Positions 52,243-61,609 of a DNA stretch of 64,000 bases are shown one piece after another. The stretch's first letter is position 1; each line of letters starts with the position of its first letter. This stretch comes from HOT-345 sp963531535 (GTDB taxonomy: Bacteria; Patescibacteriota; Gracilibacteria; Absconditabacterales; Absconditicoccaceae). The position numbers were made by a program, and so were the translations under genes. The stretch covers positions 1-64,000 of the forward strand of contig CAUSGX010000003.1 of assembly GCA_963531535.1 (NCBI GenBank), given 5' to 3'. The notes beneath the pieces were generated by a model, which worked only from the letters and a program-made list of their open reading frames with translations, did no database searches and had not been told where the DNA came from.

Positions 52243-52785
52243 ATGTTGAGGAGAAAATCTCAAATCAAAAAGAGGAAAAGACTTCAGTTTTTGGTTGGAT
52301 TTTGTGGCTTTTTGCTTATGGTTTTTCTGATTATTCGGTTAGTAAAGAAAAGTAGAACGGAGAAAATACTTGATTTGAGTGGAGGAGTTATGCTATCCAC
52401 TGGAGATTTTTCTTCGAGTTGAGGGAAGGCTGTAGAAATGAACTCTGGATCGGTTTCTGGCACAACTGCTGCGTCCGGGAGCGGAAATATTCAGGTTGTG
52501 AGTACTTGAGCTCTCGCTACAAATCAAAACATGGAGAGGAGTCAGCATTTCTCTATTCAGTTGTGTAATCAGATTTTTGATCTCTATACTTGTATTATTA
52601 AGAATGCTCCACTTGAGAATCAGCCTGCAATGCGTGAATCTCTCAAACAGACGATTCAACCTTGGGAACTGATGGCTGATACTCAGCTTCGCGAGACCTG
52701 TGAGGCTGTTAGTAAAACCGATATCTTTCAGCAGGTAAAAGACCATTATACTCAGAAAGATATGGGGTATTGATGTGTGTTTTAG
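52243..52785 (+). CDS. hypothetical membrane-anchored protein
   Basis: A 180-residue protein starting MLRRKSQIKKRKRLQFLVGFCGFLLMVFLIIRLVKK: a basic N-terminus and one membrane helix (residues 14-32), then a Ser/Gly/Thr-rich linker with UGA-Gly codons (SSS-G-KAVEMNSGS) and a C-terminal globular part with five Cys (QLCNQIFDLYTCIIKNAP; RETCEAVSK; GYGCVF). The final Cys-Val-Phe lies after a UGA. Cysteines in an extracytoplasmic domain hint at disulfides. No family is recognised. It lies between cysS and eno on the same strand. Confidence 0.6.
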
Positions 52786-52873
52786 AGAGAAAAGGTGAAA
52801 ATTTGATTTCTTCTTGCATTTTATGTGCAAAATCATAGTCTGAAATTTGGTTTTATTTTGTATAAAAAGATAT

Positions 52874-54130
52874 ATGTGATACACAATTAGTAAAGTTTAT
52901 GCTAGAGAAGTTCTTGACTCTAGAGGAAATCCTACTGTAGAGGTAGAAATTACGCTCGCTGATGGAAGTTTTGGTAGAGCTTTAGTGCCATCTGGAGCTT
53001 CAACAGGAGTTCATGAAGCACTTGAACTTAGAGACGGAGACAAATCAAGATACTCTGGAAAGGGAACTTTGAAGGCAGTTGAAAATGTAAATACAAGTAT
53101 TGCTCATGCTATTGAAGGTCAGACTTTTGAATCTTTTAGAAGTTTAGATGAAAAATTGATTGCGCTTGATGGGACTGCAAATAAGTCAAATCTTGGTGCT
53201 AATGCTTTGCTTGGTGTGAGTATGGCGTTTGTAGTAGCTTGTGCAAATGCTGAAAAGAAGTATATTTATGAATATCTTGGTGAAGGGAAAGGAAATACCT
53301 TGCCATTCCCTATGATGAATATCCTTAATGGAGGTTCTCATGCAGATAATAATGTAGATATCCAGGAGTTTATGATTGTTCCAAATAAGGCGCCTAGTTT
53401 CCGTGAGGGACTTAGATGGGGAGCAGAGGTTTTTCATACTTTAAAATCAATTTTAAAGGCTAAGGGGCTTGTGACTTCAGTTGGTGATGAGTGAGGGTTT
53501 GCACCAAATCTTGGATCAAATGAGGAGGCTTTGCAAGTGATTATGGAAGCAATTGAAAAAGCAGGGTATGCTGGAAAGATTTCTCTTGCACTTGATGTGG
53601 CTTCTAGTGAGTTCTTTAAAGATGGAGTATATGATCTAGCAGGAGAAGATAAAAAGCTGAATGCTGATGAACTTATTGCCTTGTATCAGGATTGGTGCCA
53701 AAAATACCCAATTATTTCGATTGAGGATGGTATGGCTGAAGATGATTTTGATGGATGGAAGAAATTAACTGATGCTTTGGGAGAGAAGATTATGCTTGTT
53801 GGAGATGATCTTTTCGTTACAAATATTTCTAGACTTCAGATGGGAATTGAAAAAGGAATTGCTAATTCTATTTTGATTAAGCTTAATCAGATCGGAACCG
53901 TATCTGAGACACTTGATGCTATCAATATGGCTCATGAACATGGAATGAGATCTATCTCATCTCATAGATCAGGAGAAACTGAGGATACTTTTATTGCTGA
54001 TTTGGCTGTTGCGATGAATACCGGACTTATCAAAACTGGTTCTGCATCTAGAACAGATAGAATCGCAAAATACAATCAACTCCTTAGAATTGAAGAACAT
54101 CTTTGAGCTAATGCTAAATATGGAAAATAA
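52874..54130 (+). CDS. eno: enolase
   Basis: A 418-residue enolase, converting 2-phosphoglycerate to phosphoenolpyruvate. Seen: SKVYAREVLDSRGNPTVEVE, VPSGASTGVHEALELRDGD, NLGANALLGVSMA, MMNILNGGSHADNNVDIQEFMI, TSVGDE-G-GFAPNL, LALDVASSEFF, SIEDGMAEDDFDGW, VGDDLFVTN, ILIKLNQIGTVSET and SSHRSGETEDTFIADLAV. The reading starts ATG-TGA, so the second residue is a UGA-coded Gly. Length is near 430. One of the few glycolytic genes in the window. Confidence 0.96.
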
Positions 54131-54151
54131 TTTTGAATGATATGATTATCA

Positions 54152-54183
54152 AAAAAAGTCTGATGTGAATCAGGCTTTTTTCT
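54152..54183 (+). terminator. terminator after enolase
   Basis: Stem AGTCTGAT / ATCAGGCT-type (one mismatch) with GTGA loop, then TTTTTT. Confidence 0.75.
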
Positions 54184-54232
54184 TTAAAGAAGAGATCTGT
54201 TTAATTGATAGTTTGATTTTATCAGATTTTTT

Positions 54233-54829
54233 TTATTGGTCAAAATGGATCTCTGATCGACTTTTAACTTTTGTGATGAGTGGATCTTTTTCTGGAGAGT
54301 AATCTTGATTTCGAGGATTATCTATCAGAAAGACAGGGATGTTGCTCTTAGCAATTGCTCTTGCATATTCTAAATTATCATCAATCATGAGCTGGATTCA
54401 GTATTTTTGACATACCTCCTCCTTGGTAAATTGAGGCTTCGTAGTATCGTGATAGTTGCAAAAGATAATTTCTTCAAAGATTTCTGGATAGTAGTCCTTG
54501 ATTCGCTTCTCTGTTGCAGGCTGAACAAGTGGTCCTCTTGCAGTAATAGCGTAGAGTGTGTGCCCTTGTTTTTTTGCTTGTTTGAGTACTTCTTTTGCTC
54601 AAAGAACAAGCTGAATACCTCAATGCTCAGCTGAATATCTCATTCCATCTGTGAAGAAGCTTACGGCTTGTTCTTTGCTGATATCTTCATATCCAGGGAT
54701 ATTTGGAATATAGTAGGAGCTAAACTGTTCTCTTTTTAGAGGCTTTCAGGCGATTTGATAATTATGAAATTTTAATACAAAGTCTAGGGTTTCAGCGATG
54801 ACTTCATCAATATCAACTCAAATATTCAT
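54233..54829 (-). CDS. HAD-family 5'-nucleotidase-like protein
   Basis: A 198-residue HAD-type phosphatase related to the 5'(3')-deoxyribonucleotidase family (NT5C). Seen: MNIGVDIDEVIAETLDF with the catalytic Asp-x-Asp, then a cap region (REQFSSYYIPNIPGYEDI), YAITARGPLVQPATEKR with the motif II Thr, and the C-terminal LMIDDNLEYARAIAKSNIPVFLIDNPRN with two Asp. Five UGA-Gly codons. Substrate unknown. Start ATG 54829, with no Shine-Dalgarno site. Confidence 0.8.
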
Positions 54830-54855
54830 CGGAGGTAAAGAAAGGTAAAACTAGA

Positions 54856-55290
54856 TTACTCAGTCTCTGTCTGACTATGGTCGTTACAGTCTTCAGGGAC
54901 GATTCTATTTTCAAATTCTGAAGCAATGATTCCATAGGTTGCCATATAGTTCTCCATATTGCTTTTATCCTCATTAAGGAGGTTATTGTAAGAAGTGTGG
55001 AGACTATTAAGTATATCAGTATCTAGACATCATTTCTCCTCTGCAACACTGATAAGTTCGGAGAATTTTTCTTCCAGCTTGTATCTTTGTTCTAGGAGTT
55101 GCCCATTCTTACCTATAATCTTATAAAAGAAGACTTCAACTTTCTGTGCGATTGTTCTGAATCCTGAGTAGATAGCGATCTTTTCTGCTGAGTTTTGATG
55201 AAGATAAAAAAAACAGCTCGTCAAGAGGATGATTCCGATGATGAGTTTTACAACATTGTCTAGGAAGGTCTTTTTCTCTTCGTGTGTCAT
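54856..55290 (-). CDS. hypothetical membrane-anchored protein
   Basis: A 144-residue protein: MTHEEKKTFLDNVVKLIIGIILLTSCFFYLHQNS gives one N-terminal membrane helix (residues 13-31). The remainder is charged and helical with coiled-coil-like LLEQRYKLEEKFSELISVAEEK-G-CLDTDILNSLHTSYNNLLNEDKSN and an acidic C-terminus (CNDHSQTETE). A UGA joins the two parts. No family. It lies downstream of a membrane gene cluster on the minus strand, 27 nt from the nucleotidase gene. Confidence 0.6.
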
Positions 55291-55405
55291 GATGGATCGC
55301 TAGCAGAGTTTAAAAAATTATCTCTTCAAAAAACGAAAGCCTTCCTATATTCCTCGAGTGAGAAGTATACGTTGGCTTACGTTGAAATAAGGGAAGAAAT
55401 GCTGA

Positions 55406-55765
55406 TTACTCTTCATCTGAATCAGATTCTTCTTTTTTTGCTTTTTTAGAAGCTTTCTTTGCTTTTGAGTTGATGGCATCAATACCGCATCTGAGGTATG
55501 AGTTGAAGGTTCCAGAAATAGCGAGAATACCAACTAGAAGTAAGATAATTCCCCAAATGAAGGTTCTAAGTTGCCATAAAGCACAAAGGACAAGAATTAC
55601 TCCGATGATCATTGTGATTTTCTCTTCGAGAGTTGAGTTTTTCCACCAGCTTACAAATCCTCCAGCTACCTTTTTTGTAGACTCACTCGCTGCTCAGAGT
55701 TTTTCTGAGATAGTATTTGTTGCTTCGTCGATTCTTTCTCCCATAGATTGGTCCTTTTTTGTCAT
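55406..55765 (-). CDS. small membrane protein with Lys/Glu tail
   Basis: A 119-residue protein: an N-terminal Ser/Lys-rich helix (MTKKDQSMGERIDEATNTISEKL-G-AASEST), a middle STLEEKITMIIGVILVLCALWQLRTFIWGIILLLVGILAIS covering two membrane helices, and a basic/acidic tail (AKKASKKAKKEESDSDEE). One UGA-Gly. Function unknown. Another small membrane gene, at 54856-55290, lies nearby on the same strand. An AATCAGATT copy lies in the tail codons (55420-55428). Confidence 0.6.
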
Positions 55766-55908
55766 TGTTTTATGTATATATAGAATAAAAAGATACTTCC
55801 TTTTATAGTTTTCACCTTAATATGCAAGAGATTTTTGAGATTTTTAGAAAAAAGGGAAGAAATCAGATTTTTTTTGTTTCCCCTCAGCTCTATTGTCGAG
55901 ATAAGAAA

Positions 55909-55935
55909 AGTCCCCTTAGATATACTAAGGGGACT
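55909..55935 (-). terminator. terminator after small minus-strand gene
   Basis: Perfect 11-bp stem (AGTCCCCTTAG and its complement) with a five-base loop; on the minus strand it is followed by TTTTCTT. Sequence context resembles the hairpin at 8454-8479. Confidence 0.7.
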
Positions 55936-55984
55936 ACTACAATACAAATAGATGAATACAATAAAATTACAAATCACTTCTTGT

Positions 55985-56341
55985 TTAATAAATCGGAATT
56001 TTTATCCGTTGTTGGAAGAGTTGGATCTCTTTTGCAATTCTACGTGCAAAAGATCGTATTTTCTTCCAGAGCTTCTTTGAAAAGTTGATGAGTTTCCTGG
56101 TAAGAACGCCGTAGCGATTCTTATTTTCTTGGCAGCGTTGAAGTCCGCAGAGCACCCAATAGCTGAATGCCTTGTAGAAATACTCATGAGAAAGCTTCGT
56201 CACTAAGAAGAATGCATCAAGCTTTTCACTCTCTTTTGCATCAAACTTTATATAAAAGGTGTGCAAAAGATTCGCTTTTTTTGTAACTTCCCCTATAAAT
56301 ATGGTATTATTTGCTAGGAGGTGGATTTTTAGGATATTCAT
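55985..56341 (-). CDS. hypothetical protein
   Basis: A 118-residue reading, NILKIHLLANNTIFIG... to ...IQLFQQRIKIPIY, without UGA. It is helical with Lys-rich segments (LINFSKKLWKKIRSFARRIAKEIQLFQQR). The start is weak: ATG 56341 overlaps the ATG of the plus-strand gene by 2 nt and has no Shine-Dalgarno site; a later start in the T-rich part cannot be excluded. A perfect terminator follows, which supports a real transcript. No family. Confidence 0.45.
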   Translation of the reverse strand: MNILKIHLLANNTIFIGEVTKKANLLHTFYIKFDAKESEKLDAFFLVTKLSHEYFYKAFSYWVLCGLQRCQENKNRYGVLTRKLINFSKKLWKKIRSFARRIAKEIQLFQQRIKIPIY

Positions 56342-56522
56342 GGCTTTTTTGTTTGACGGGTATCGTTACTTTAATTATTTCATGCAAAAAGTCAAGAGAT
56401 ATTGGTTCAGAGCTTTAGGCTCCCATTTTACTTCTGCTTATGATGGAGGTATTGAATTTGGAAACTTCTCCTTGACATTCTTTGAGGGATTCCTAGAGTG
56501 GGGAAGAATGTTTGGATGATAG
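56340..56522 (+). CDS. small protein, possibly the first part of a frameshifted gene
   Basis: A 60-residue reading from ATG 56340 (TAGGA upstream; TATAAAT-like -10 at 56294) that ends ...FEGFLEWGRMF-G-G then TAG. The second residue block MAFLFDGYRYFNYFMQKVKRYWFRALGSHFTSAYDGGIEFG looks like the start of a larger protein. The next reading frame begins 4 codons before this stop (see the following gene), so this may be the first part of one protein joined by a +1 shift at the UGA-UAG, or a separate overlapping gene. Confidence 0.5.
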
Positions 56523-57015
56523 AGGAGATATTTTTTTATTTGTGCAAGATGATGGAGCCATACGGTGGAATACAGACCAGAGGCGGATATTTGATACTTT
56601 TCAACGGTCTTTTGCGGGTGATACGATAGGCTATAGTCAGTTCCCTCTTGGCGTTTTTACAATGGATATACTACCTAGAACCTCTTATTTTTATTTTCTG
56701 AAGATGAAGATGCTCTCATTTCAGGAACTTTCTCGTAAAAATCTTTCTCAAAAATTTCAGGGTTACCGTATGCTTTGAACGCTTGCTCTCAATTTTACCA
56801 AGAAGTTTTTTCAAATAGAAAAAAAACCTGATCATATTCTTGCTGATGAAATCTTGGCTTGATACCTTAAATATCAAATTCTTTTTCTTAAGACTAGAGA
56901 TCAAAACCTAAAAATAGAGATCTTTAAACAAAAAAAAGAGCTGATAACTCAGCTCAATGCTCATTTTCAATCGCTTGGATATCAGCAACAGATCACAGAT
57001 ATCCGCTTAAAATAG
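56512..57015 (+). CDS. hypothetical protein, overlapping or frameshifted partner
   Basis: A 167-residue reading starting TTG 56512 (MDDRGDIFLFVQDDGAIRWNTDQRRIFDTFQRSF...) in the +1 frame relative to the preceding gene. Only TTG is available as a start; GGGGAAG lies 5 nt upstream. Content: aromatic- and Asp-rich, AGDTIGYSQFPLGVFTMDILPRTSYF, then a helical C-terminus (KYQILFLKTRDQNLKIEIFKQKKELITQL). One UGA joins the two ORF parts. No family is recognised. If the two genes are one protein it would be about 227 residues. Confidence 0.5.
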
Positions 57016-57031
57016 CTTAAGACCAGCTTTT

Positions 57032-58387
57032 TTATGCTATGTTATTTTTCTTTTTAAGCCACCAATCAGATTGCCTTGTCAAACGCTGAATATCTTCGCT
57101 ATTTTTTAAGAATCTTTTTACCGCTTCCTCAAGGAAGATGGTATTTTGGCTTCCCTTAAAGAGAATAATCCACTTTTCATCAGTATTTTCTAAAATTTTT
57201 GAAATAGCTTTTTCTACTTTTGAAATTGAATCAACAACTTGGAGCTTCTCCTCTGGATATCAGATTTTATTTAGTTCATCAGCGAGATATTCGCGCATAT
57301 AATTCCCTAATAAAATCAACTGATCTGAACTCTGATGAACATAGCCAGCTAAAAGGCGGTGCTCCTGCTGAGTAAGGTCTCCTAACTCCCTCATATCTCA
57401 GAGTACAAGCATCACTTTTCTCTTGTCTGGAAGTGATTTTTGAACTTGAAGTGTTGTATCAATGAGTTTCCTCATGCTGAGAGGCGAGGCATTATAGGTT
57501 GAGTCAATGATGATACTCTCATATTTTCCCTCAAAAAGCGAGCATCTTCATGGTTGAAGCTGAAAAATAAGAGGAGAGGAGAGAAAATGTTTATAGTCCA
57601 GTCCTTTGCCAGTTTGCTGATATTTCACGATATCTGCGATAACAAGCGCAACTCCTAAATATCCATAATTTGGCTTACCAAAGAGATTAGTCTTTACTTG
57701 ATACTTTTTTCACTTAATATCTAACAAAAAATCTGAAATAAGTCCTTGATCTCGTCTGAGAGTCTCATTTTCAAAACTAATTTCAAGTTCAGGCTTTTTA
57801 TGCTGTGTTTGGTACATAAAAAGCTCAATAGAAATCTGGTTTTTGAGCTGTTGCGCATAGTGATCCTCAGCATTGAGAAAGGCGATTTCCCTTGTATTTT
57901 TTATCATTTTAACTTCTTCATTGGCAATTGCCGCTGGGTCTCAAAATTGCTCAGAATGTACTGCATCTAGTGCTGTAAACACCCCGATATGTGGCTTGTT
58001 AATACTTAAAAGAAACTCCATTTCTTTTGGTCTATCAATTCCATATTCCAGAATAATAGTATCATAAGGTTTCTTCCCAAACAGCAGCTTCCAAAAAGTC
58101 TGAAATCAGACTTTAATCATATTGAAGATTGAAGGAGACCAGTCTTCTACTTGAAAAATTGAGAGTGACATACCAAGTTCTCCATTGAAATTTTTCGGAG
58201 AAGTATAAATATTCGCTTCAGGCAATGCCTTTTGAAGTGTTTGATGAATGATCATGCGACATGAGGTTTTACCTACGCTTCCATTGATTCCAATGGTAAA
58301 GATGTTATGTTTTTTTAGATAATTTCTAGCGCATCGCCCTAAATAACGATAATACTGAGATAAAAGCCAGTTTTTAAACTTTTTCAT
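57032..58387 (-). CDS. murF: MurF-like Mur ligase
   Basis: A 451-residue Mur ligase resembling UDP-N-acetylmuramoyl-tripeptide--D-Ala-D-Ala ligase, the last cytoplasmic ligase of peptidoglycan synthesis. Seen: FTIGINGSVGKTSC (ATP loop), NFNGELGMSLSIF, IILEYGIDRPKEMEFLLSINKPHIGVFTALDAVHSE, NEEVKMIKN, GKPNYGYLGVALVI, SIIIDSTYNASPLSM (MurF-type DxYNANP), LVLGDMRELGD. Several conserved glycines are UGA. It has a short N-terminal domain. Some phrases could fit the related MurE/MurT-like ligases, so MurF is likely but not certain. Start ATG 58387; TTG 58399 is an alternative. Confidence 0.8.
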
Positions 58388-58525
58388 TGGATCTTTCAAA
58401 GATAAATCTCCCTAACTATAAGAAAACTTCCTTTATTTTCAATTTTAAGTATTCAAAAAACTCTTGTATCTTTCCTAGGCTTGTGTATGATAGAGGAGTT
58501 ATAGTTTTAGATTTCTTTATTTCTT

Positions 58526-59536
58526 ATGAAGTCAGATAATCCCTTGATTTCAATAGTGATCCCTACTAGGGCGAATGATGCTTATACGCTTTCGCGTCTT
58601 CTTCTAGCTCTAATGGATCAAACGTATCAGACTTTTGAGGTACTTCTTGTTTGTGATAGGAGGTTTACTCCAGAGGAATGGTCGGATTTTTCTAATATGA
58701 TTTTGAGTGAACAAGGAGATATTTGATCAAAGCTTTCAGAAAATATGAGACAAAAAATCAGACTTTTTTCTCATCAAAATAGTGAGTTTATGCCCCTCTC
58801 TCCTTGATGAGCAAGTGCAACAAGAAATTTCTGAATTTGAGAGGCGAAAGGAGATTTTATTCAGCTCTTTGATGATGATAATACGGTTTGAGTTCAGTAC
58901 CTAGAACAAGAAATCGCCTATTATCAGCAATATACAGAGATATTTGACCAAAAGATTGTACTGACGCCAAAATTACTCTGGAGGGATACAGAGACAATTC
59001 AAAATCAGGGATTTTTAAAGTATAATTATCGATTAGCGAGACCACAAGTATATTTTCTATCAGAAAATCAAAGCTATGCTGAGATCTCAATGTTCAGTGG
59101 AAATTGAGTCTTTTCAACTGCTGACTTGATAAAAGAGACCCTCTATGATGAAAGGTTTGCCCGAATTGCAGAGGATTTAGATTTTGTCTATCGTCTCAAG
59201 CAAAATGGCGCAAAAATCCTGAATATTTCAGTACTAGAACTTAGGCATCGAGAGAGAGATAAAACTCCTTTAGAACAAGCTCGAATCTGAACACCTAGAT
59301 CTGCTGAGCAAAAGATTAAAAATATTTTCCTCCGAGTAAGAAAACATACAAATCTTATCCAAAAAATAATTTTTATCTTCTGGAGTTCTCGGGGGATTAC
59401 CCTTTGGCTTTCAGTGAAAGCATTATATTATTGATGAGATGAGAAGTGGAGTATTATTGGAGGATTGATAAGAGGGTATTTGAGATGACGGAAAGTCCTT
59501 TTGTGATTCTACCTTTGAGAGAGAAAAGTGAGATAA
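58526..59536 (+). CDS. GT2 family glycosyltransferase
   Basis: A 336-residue glycosyltransferase, family 2 (GT-A). Seen: PLISIVIPTRANDAYTLSRLLLAL, VLLVCDRR, GASATRNFGI, FIQLFDDDNTVGVQYLEQE (DxD-like catalytic region), MFSGNGVFSTADLIKE, DERFARIAEDLDFVYRLKQNGAKI (family ED motif). The C-terminal 60 residues are hydrophobic and basic with the last membrane-like segment. Several UGA-Gly codons including the final one. Transfers a sugar to a lipid-linked or surface acceptor; the polysaccharide is unknown. Convergent with the next gene. Confidence 0.82.
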
Positions 59537-60178
59537 ATCAGATTTTTTTTGATTTATAATATGAAAAATACTACTAGAGGTACTAGTAGTATTTTTTGCT
59601 GAAGTGTTTCATTCAGCTACCAGGTCAACAATCTCAGTTAGATCCATTGTGAAGATCCCCTGTTCTTGTGCAAAGGCAAGTGCTTCTGTACAGAGAATTT
59701 CTCCATCTTTAGTTCTTCGGAAGGCGAAGATATCAGCGGATTTTAACAGCTTGAGATATACTTTTTGATATGCAAATTCATCGAGTTCATTAATGCTTGT
59801 AGTCGAAGTATTGAGTTGAGGGTAGGTGGATACAAGGTCCTCCATCTCCTCATTTAGTCTGGCACCCGAATTGCGTGCTAGATCAATATTTGCCTGAGCA
59901 TCAATTAGCTCTCCAAAGAAGGTATGGTATTCTTTGAAAATTGAATTTATTGACTTGTTTATCACGGTATATCCTGCCCATTCTAAGTACCTGATGTCTT
60001 CTTCCTCTTGCTTACCAAAGCTTCTTGGTAATTTTTCGAAGAGATAGAATACTTTAGGTTTTGAGGTAAGAGCTGTTGCAAGATCTGCTTTGATCTTTGA
60101 TCTAAATTGATCCAATTCGTCTTTTTGCCCCTCGACCGGAACTTTCGGTAAGAGGAGCTCTTGTTCGTTGTTTAGCAT
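59423..60178 (-). CDS. hypothetical protein with a possible UGA stop
   Basis: Code-25 reading from ATG 60178 (MLNNEQELLLPKVPVEG...) passes a UGA at 59609-59611 and runs 61 more codons to TAA at 59423-59425, overlapping the convergent GT2 gene by 114 nt and crossing the hairpin at 59568-59593. If the UGA ended it, the protein would be 189 residues (59609-60178) and the hairpin would sit right after the stop. The 189-residue part is acidic and mostly helical (ELIDAQANIDLARNSGARLNEEMEDLVSTYPQLN) with no internal UGA. No family. The extension (NTSAKNTTSTSSIFH...) is low complexity, consistent with non-coding DNA. Confidence 0.5.
59568..59602. terminator. bidirectional terminator between GT2 gene and hypothetical gene
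   Basis: Perfect stem AATACTACTAG (59568-59578) / CTAGTAGTATT (59583-59593) with a short loop and T run on the plus side, A run on the other. Confidence 0.8.
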
Positions 60179-60190
60179 ACTTTTCTTTTT

Positions 60191-60427
60191 TTAGATTTGT
60201 TTTAACAAATGGTCTAGCAATAGCCAGAGCCCATAACAGATTACTAGGATAATGATGGTCCCTAGAAGAAGTTTAGGAAGCTCCTTCCTATGATTCGGAA
60301 CTTCTGTTACCTCTATGATTTCAGCTATTTTAGGCTTTTTTGTCCCCGCTACGCGGGTGCTATATGCTGCTTGTTTACTGTTTGGAGACTCTGTAGTGGA
60401 GTTCCTCTCTTGTTTTTTTGTTTTCAT
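60191..60427 (-). CDS. small membrane protein
   Basis: A 78-residue protein with a long polar, Lys/Asn/Ser-rich N-terminus (MKTKKQERNSTTESPNSKQAAYSTRVAGTKKPKIAEIIEV) and one C-terminal membrane helix (residues 53-72, LLLGTIIILVICYGLWLLL) followed by a short tail. No UGA. Function unknown; it looks like a bitopic protein with its N-terminal side in the cytoplasm. The next gene on the same strand starts 12 nt after its stop, so they form one operon. A promoter lies 30 bp upstream. Confidence 0.62.
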   Translation of the reverse strand: MKTKKQERNSTTESPNSKQAAYSTRVAGTKKPKIAEIIEVTEVPNHRKELPKLLLGTIIILVICYGLWLLLDHLLKQI

Positions 60428-60456
60428 AGGCTATTTATTTTATATTTATAGACAGT

Positions 60457-60484
60457 ATAATATATAAATATAGTATAAAGTCAA
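60457..60484 (-). promoter_or_regulatory. promoter of small membrane protein operon
   Basis: TTGACT (60479-60484), 16 bp, TATTAT (60457-60462) on the minus strand. Confidence 0.6.
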
Positions 60485-60560
60485 GTTCTTTTTGAGAGAA
60501 GGGTGCTAGTTTCGCTACAATTAGGTTTTCTTGTTAGAAAATAATCATAAAGGGACAAAA

Positions 60561-60592
60561 CAGAAAAACCTGATATCAACTCAGGTTTTTTT
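60561..60592 (-). terminator. terminator after ftsQ-like gene
   Basis: Stem AAACCTGA (60566-60573) / TCAGGTTT (60581-60588), T run on the minus strand, directly past the stop codon. Confidence 0.75.
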
Positions 60593-60598
60593 TATTTT

Positions 60599-61471
60599 TT
60601 ATTCTCTGATAATTACTTTTTCTTGTGTTAAACTTCCGAGATCGATCTCTGTTATTCCAGAGAAGTTTTTAAAGTGCTTTTTGAGCCGGAGATACTTTTC
60701 TAGCTGAAAAGGTACATTATCTCTGTGGAGGAATATCATCTTATTCCCCTCAAAAATAATGAAATTGCTTGAACCAGCCAAGTAGACAAATCTTTTCATC
60801 TCAGGGAAGGTCTCTTTGATACTGGGAAGATGGTTTTTATATCGCTCATATCCTACATCATAGAAGAATCCAGCGAGAGAGGTAGTCCCGCTTAGATAAC
60901 CAGGTGTATCTACTACGAATCAAGTTTTACCGAGCGTTCGGTTTTGTTGTAGTTCATCTGTAAATCCATCATTTCGAACTCAGAATTTTTTCTCTCAGAG
61001 CTTAACTACAAAATCGGGCTCAATGTAGGAGAAATCGACTGAGATTTCTTGGGGATTGGTATAGGTAATTTTTGCATTCTTAACGAATGGATATTCTGTT
61101 TTTACTCGGTTGAGGAGCTCACTTTCTCATCCTACTTTTAGCGTGCTATAATATTTCCCTCTCAAAAACTTAGATGCTAATACAAAAAGCTCAGTATTTT
61201 CATATTTACTTCTTGTTTTTTGCGTGTAGTTAATAGTTTTGATTTGATAACTTGGATTATAAATCGTTCCTTTTAGGAGATAAATCGTTAAAAAACTGAG
61301 TAATACAATAATCCCAATGATTGCCCAGTATTTCTGTGATAAAAGAGATAAAAATCAGACTTTTTTCCCATTTACTTTACGAGAAAAACCAGCAATTTTA
61401 CTTCTGTTAAAGTCTGATTGCTGAGATCTTTGTTTAATAAAAGGTTTGCTCTGGACAATTCCTCTTGCCAT
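60599..61471 (-). CDS. FtsQ/DivIB-like cell division protein
   Basis: A 290-residue bitopic protein with basic N-terminus (MARGIVQSKPFIKQRSQQSDFNR...), one membrane helix (about residues 50-68, YWAIIGIIVLLSFLTIYLL) and a POTRA-like segment: LASKFLRGKYYSTLKV-G-G-ESELLNRVKTEYPFVKNAKITYTNPQEISVDFSYIEPDFVV. The C-terminus (ITEIDLGSLTQEKVIIRE) resembles the beta strands of FtsQ. FtsQ/DivIB links early and late divisome proteins. Sequence identity to the family is low, so the call is by architecture. A dispersed-element variant lies in its first 30 codons. Confidence 0.68.
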
Positions 61472-61609
61472 CAAAAGAAAGAACTAAAATTTTACATCTC
61501 AAAGATAGTAAAATGCTTGTGATTTGCAACTGGGAATGCGTCTATTTTTTTGATTTGCAATCATTAGAAGAAAGCTTATAGTTAGGAGACTTTATTCCAA
61601 TATATTACG

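Noticed and set aside
55822..56088. 88-residue plus-strand ORF
   Set aside because: Contains a terminator stem and is antisense to the minus-strand gene; no family.
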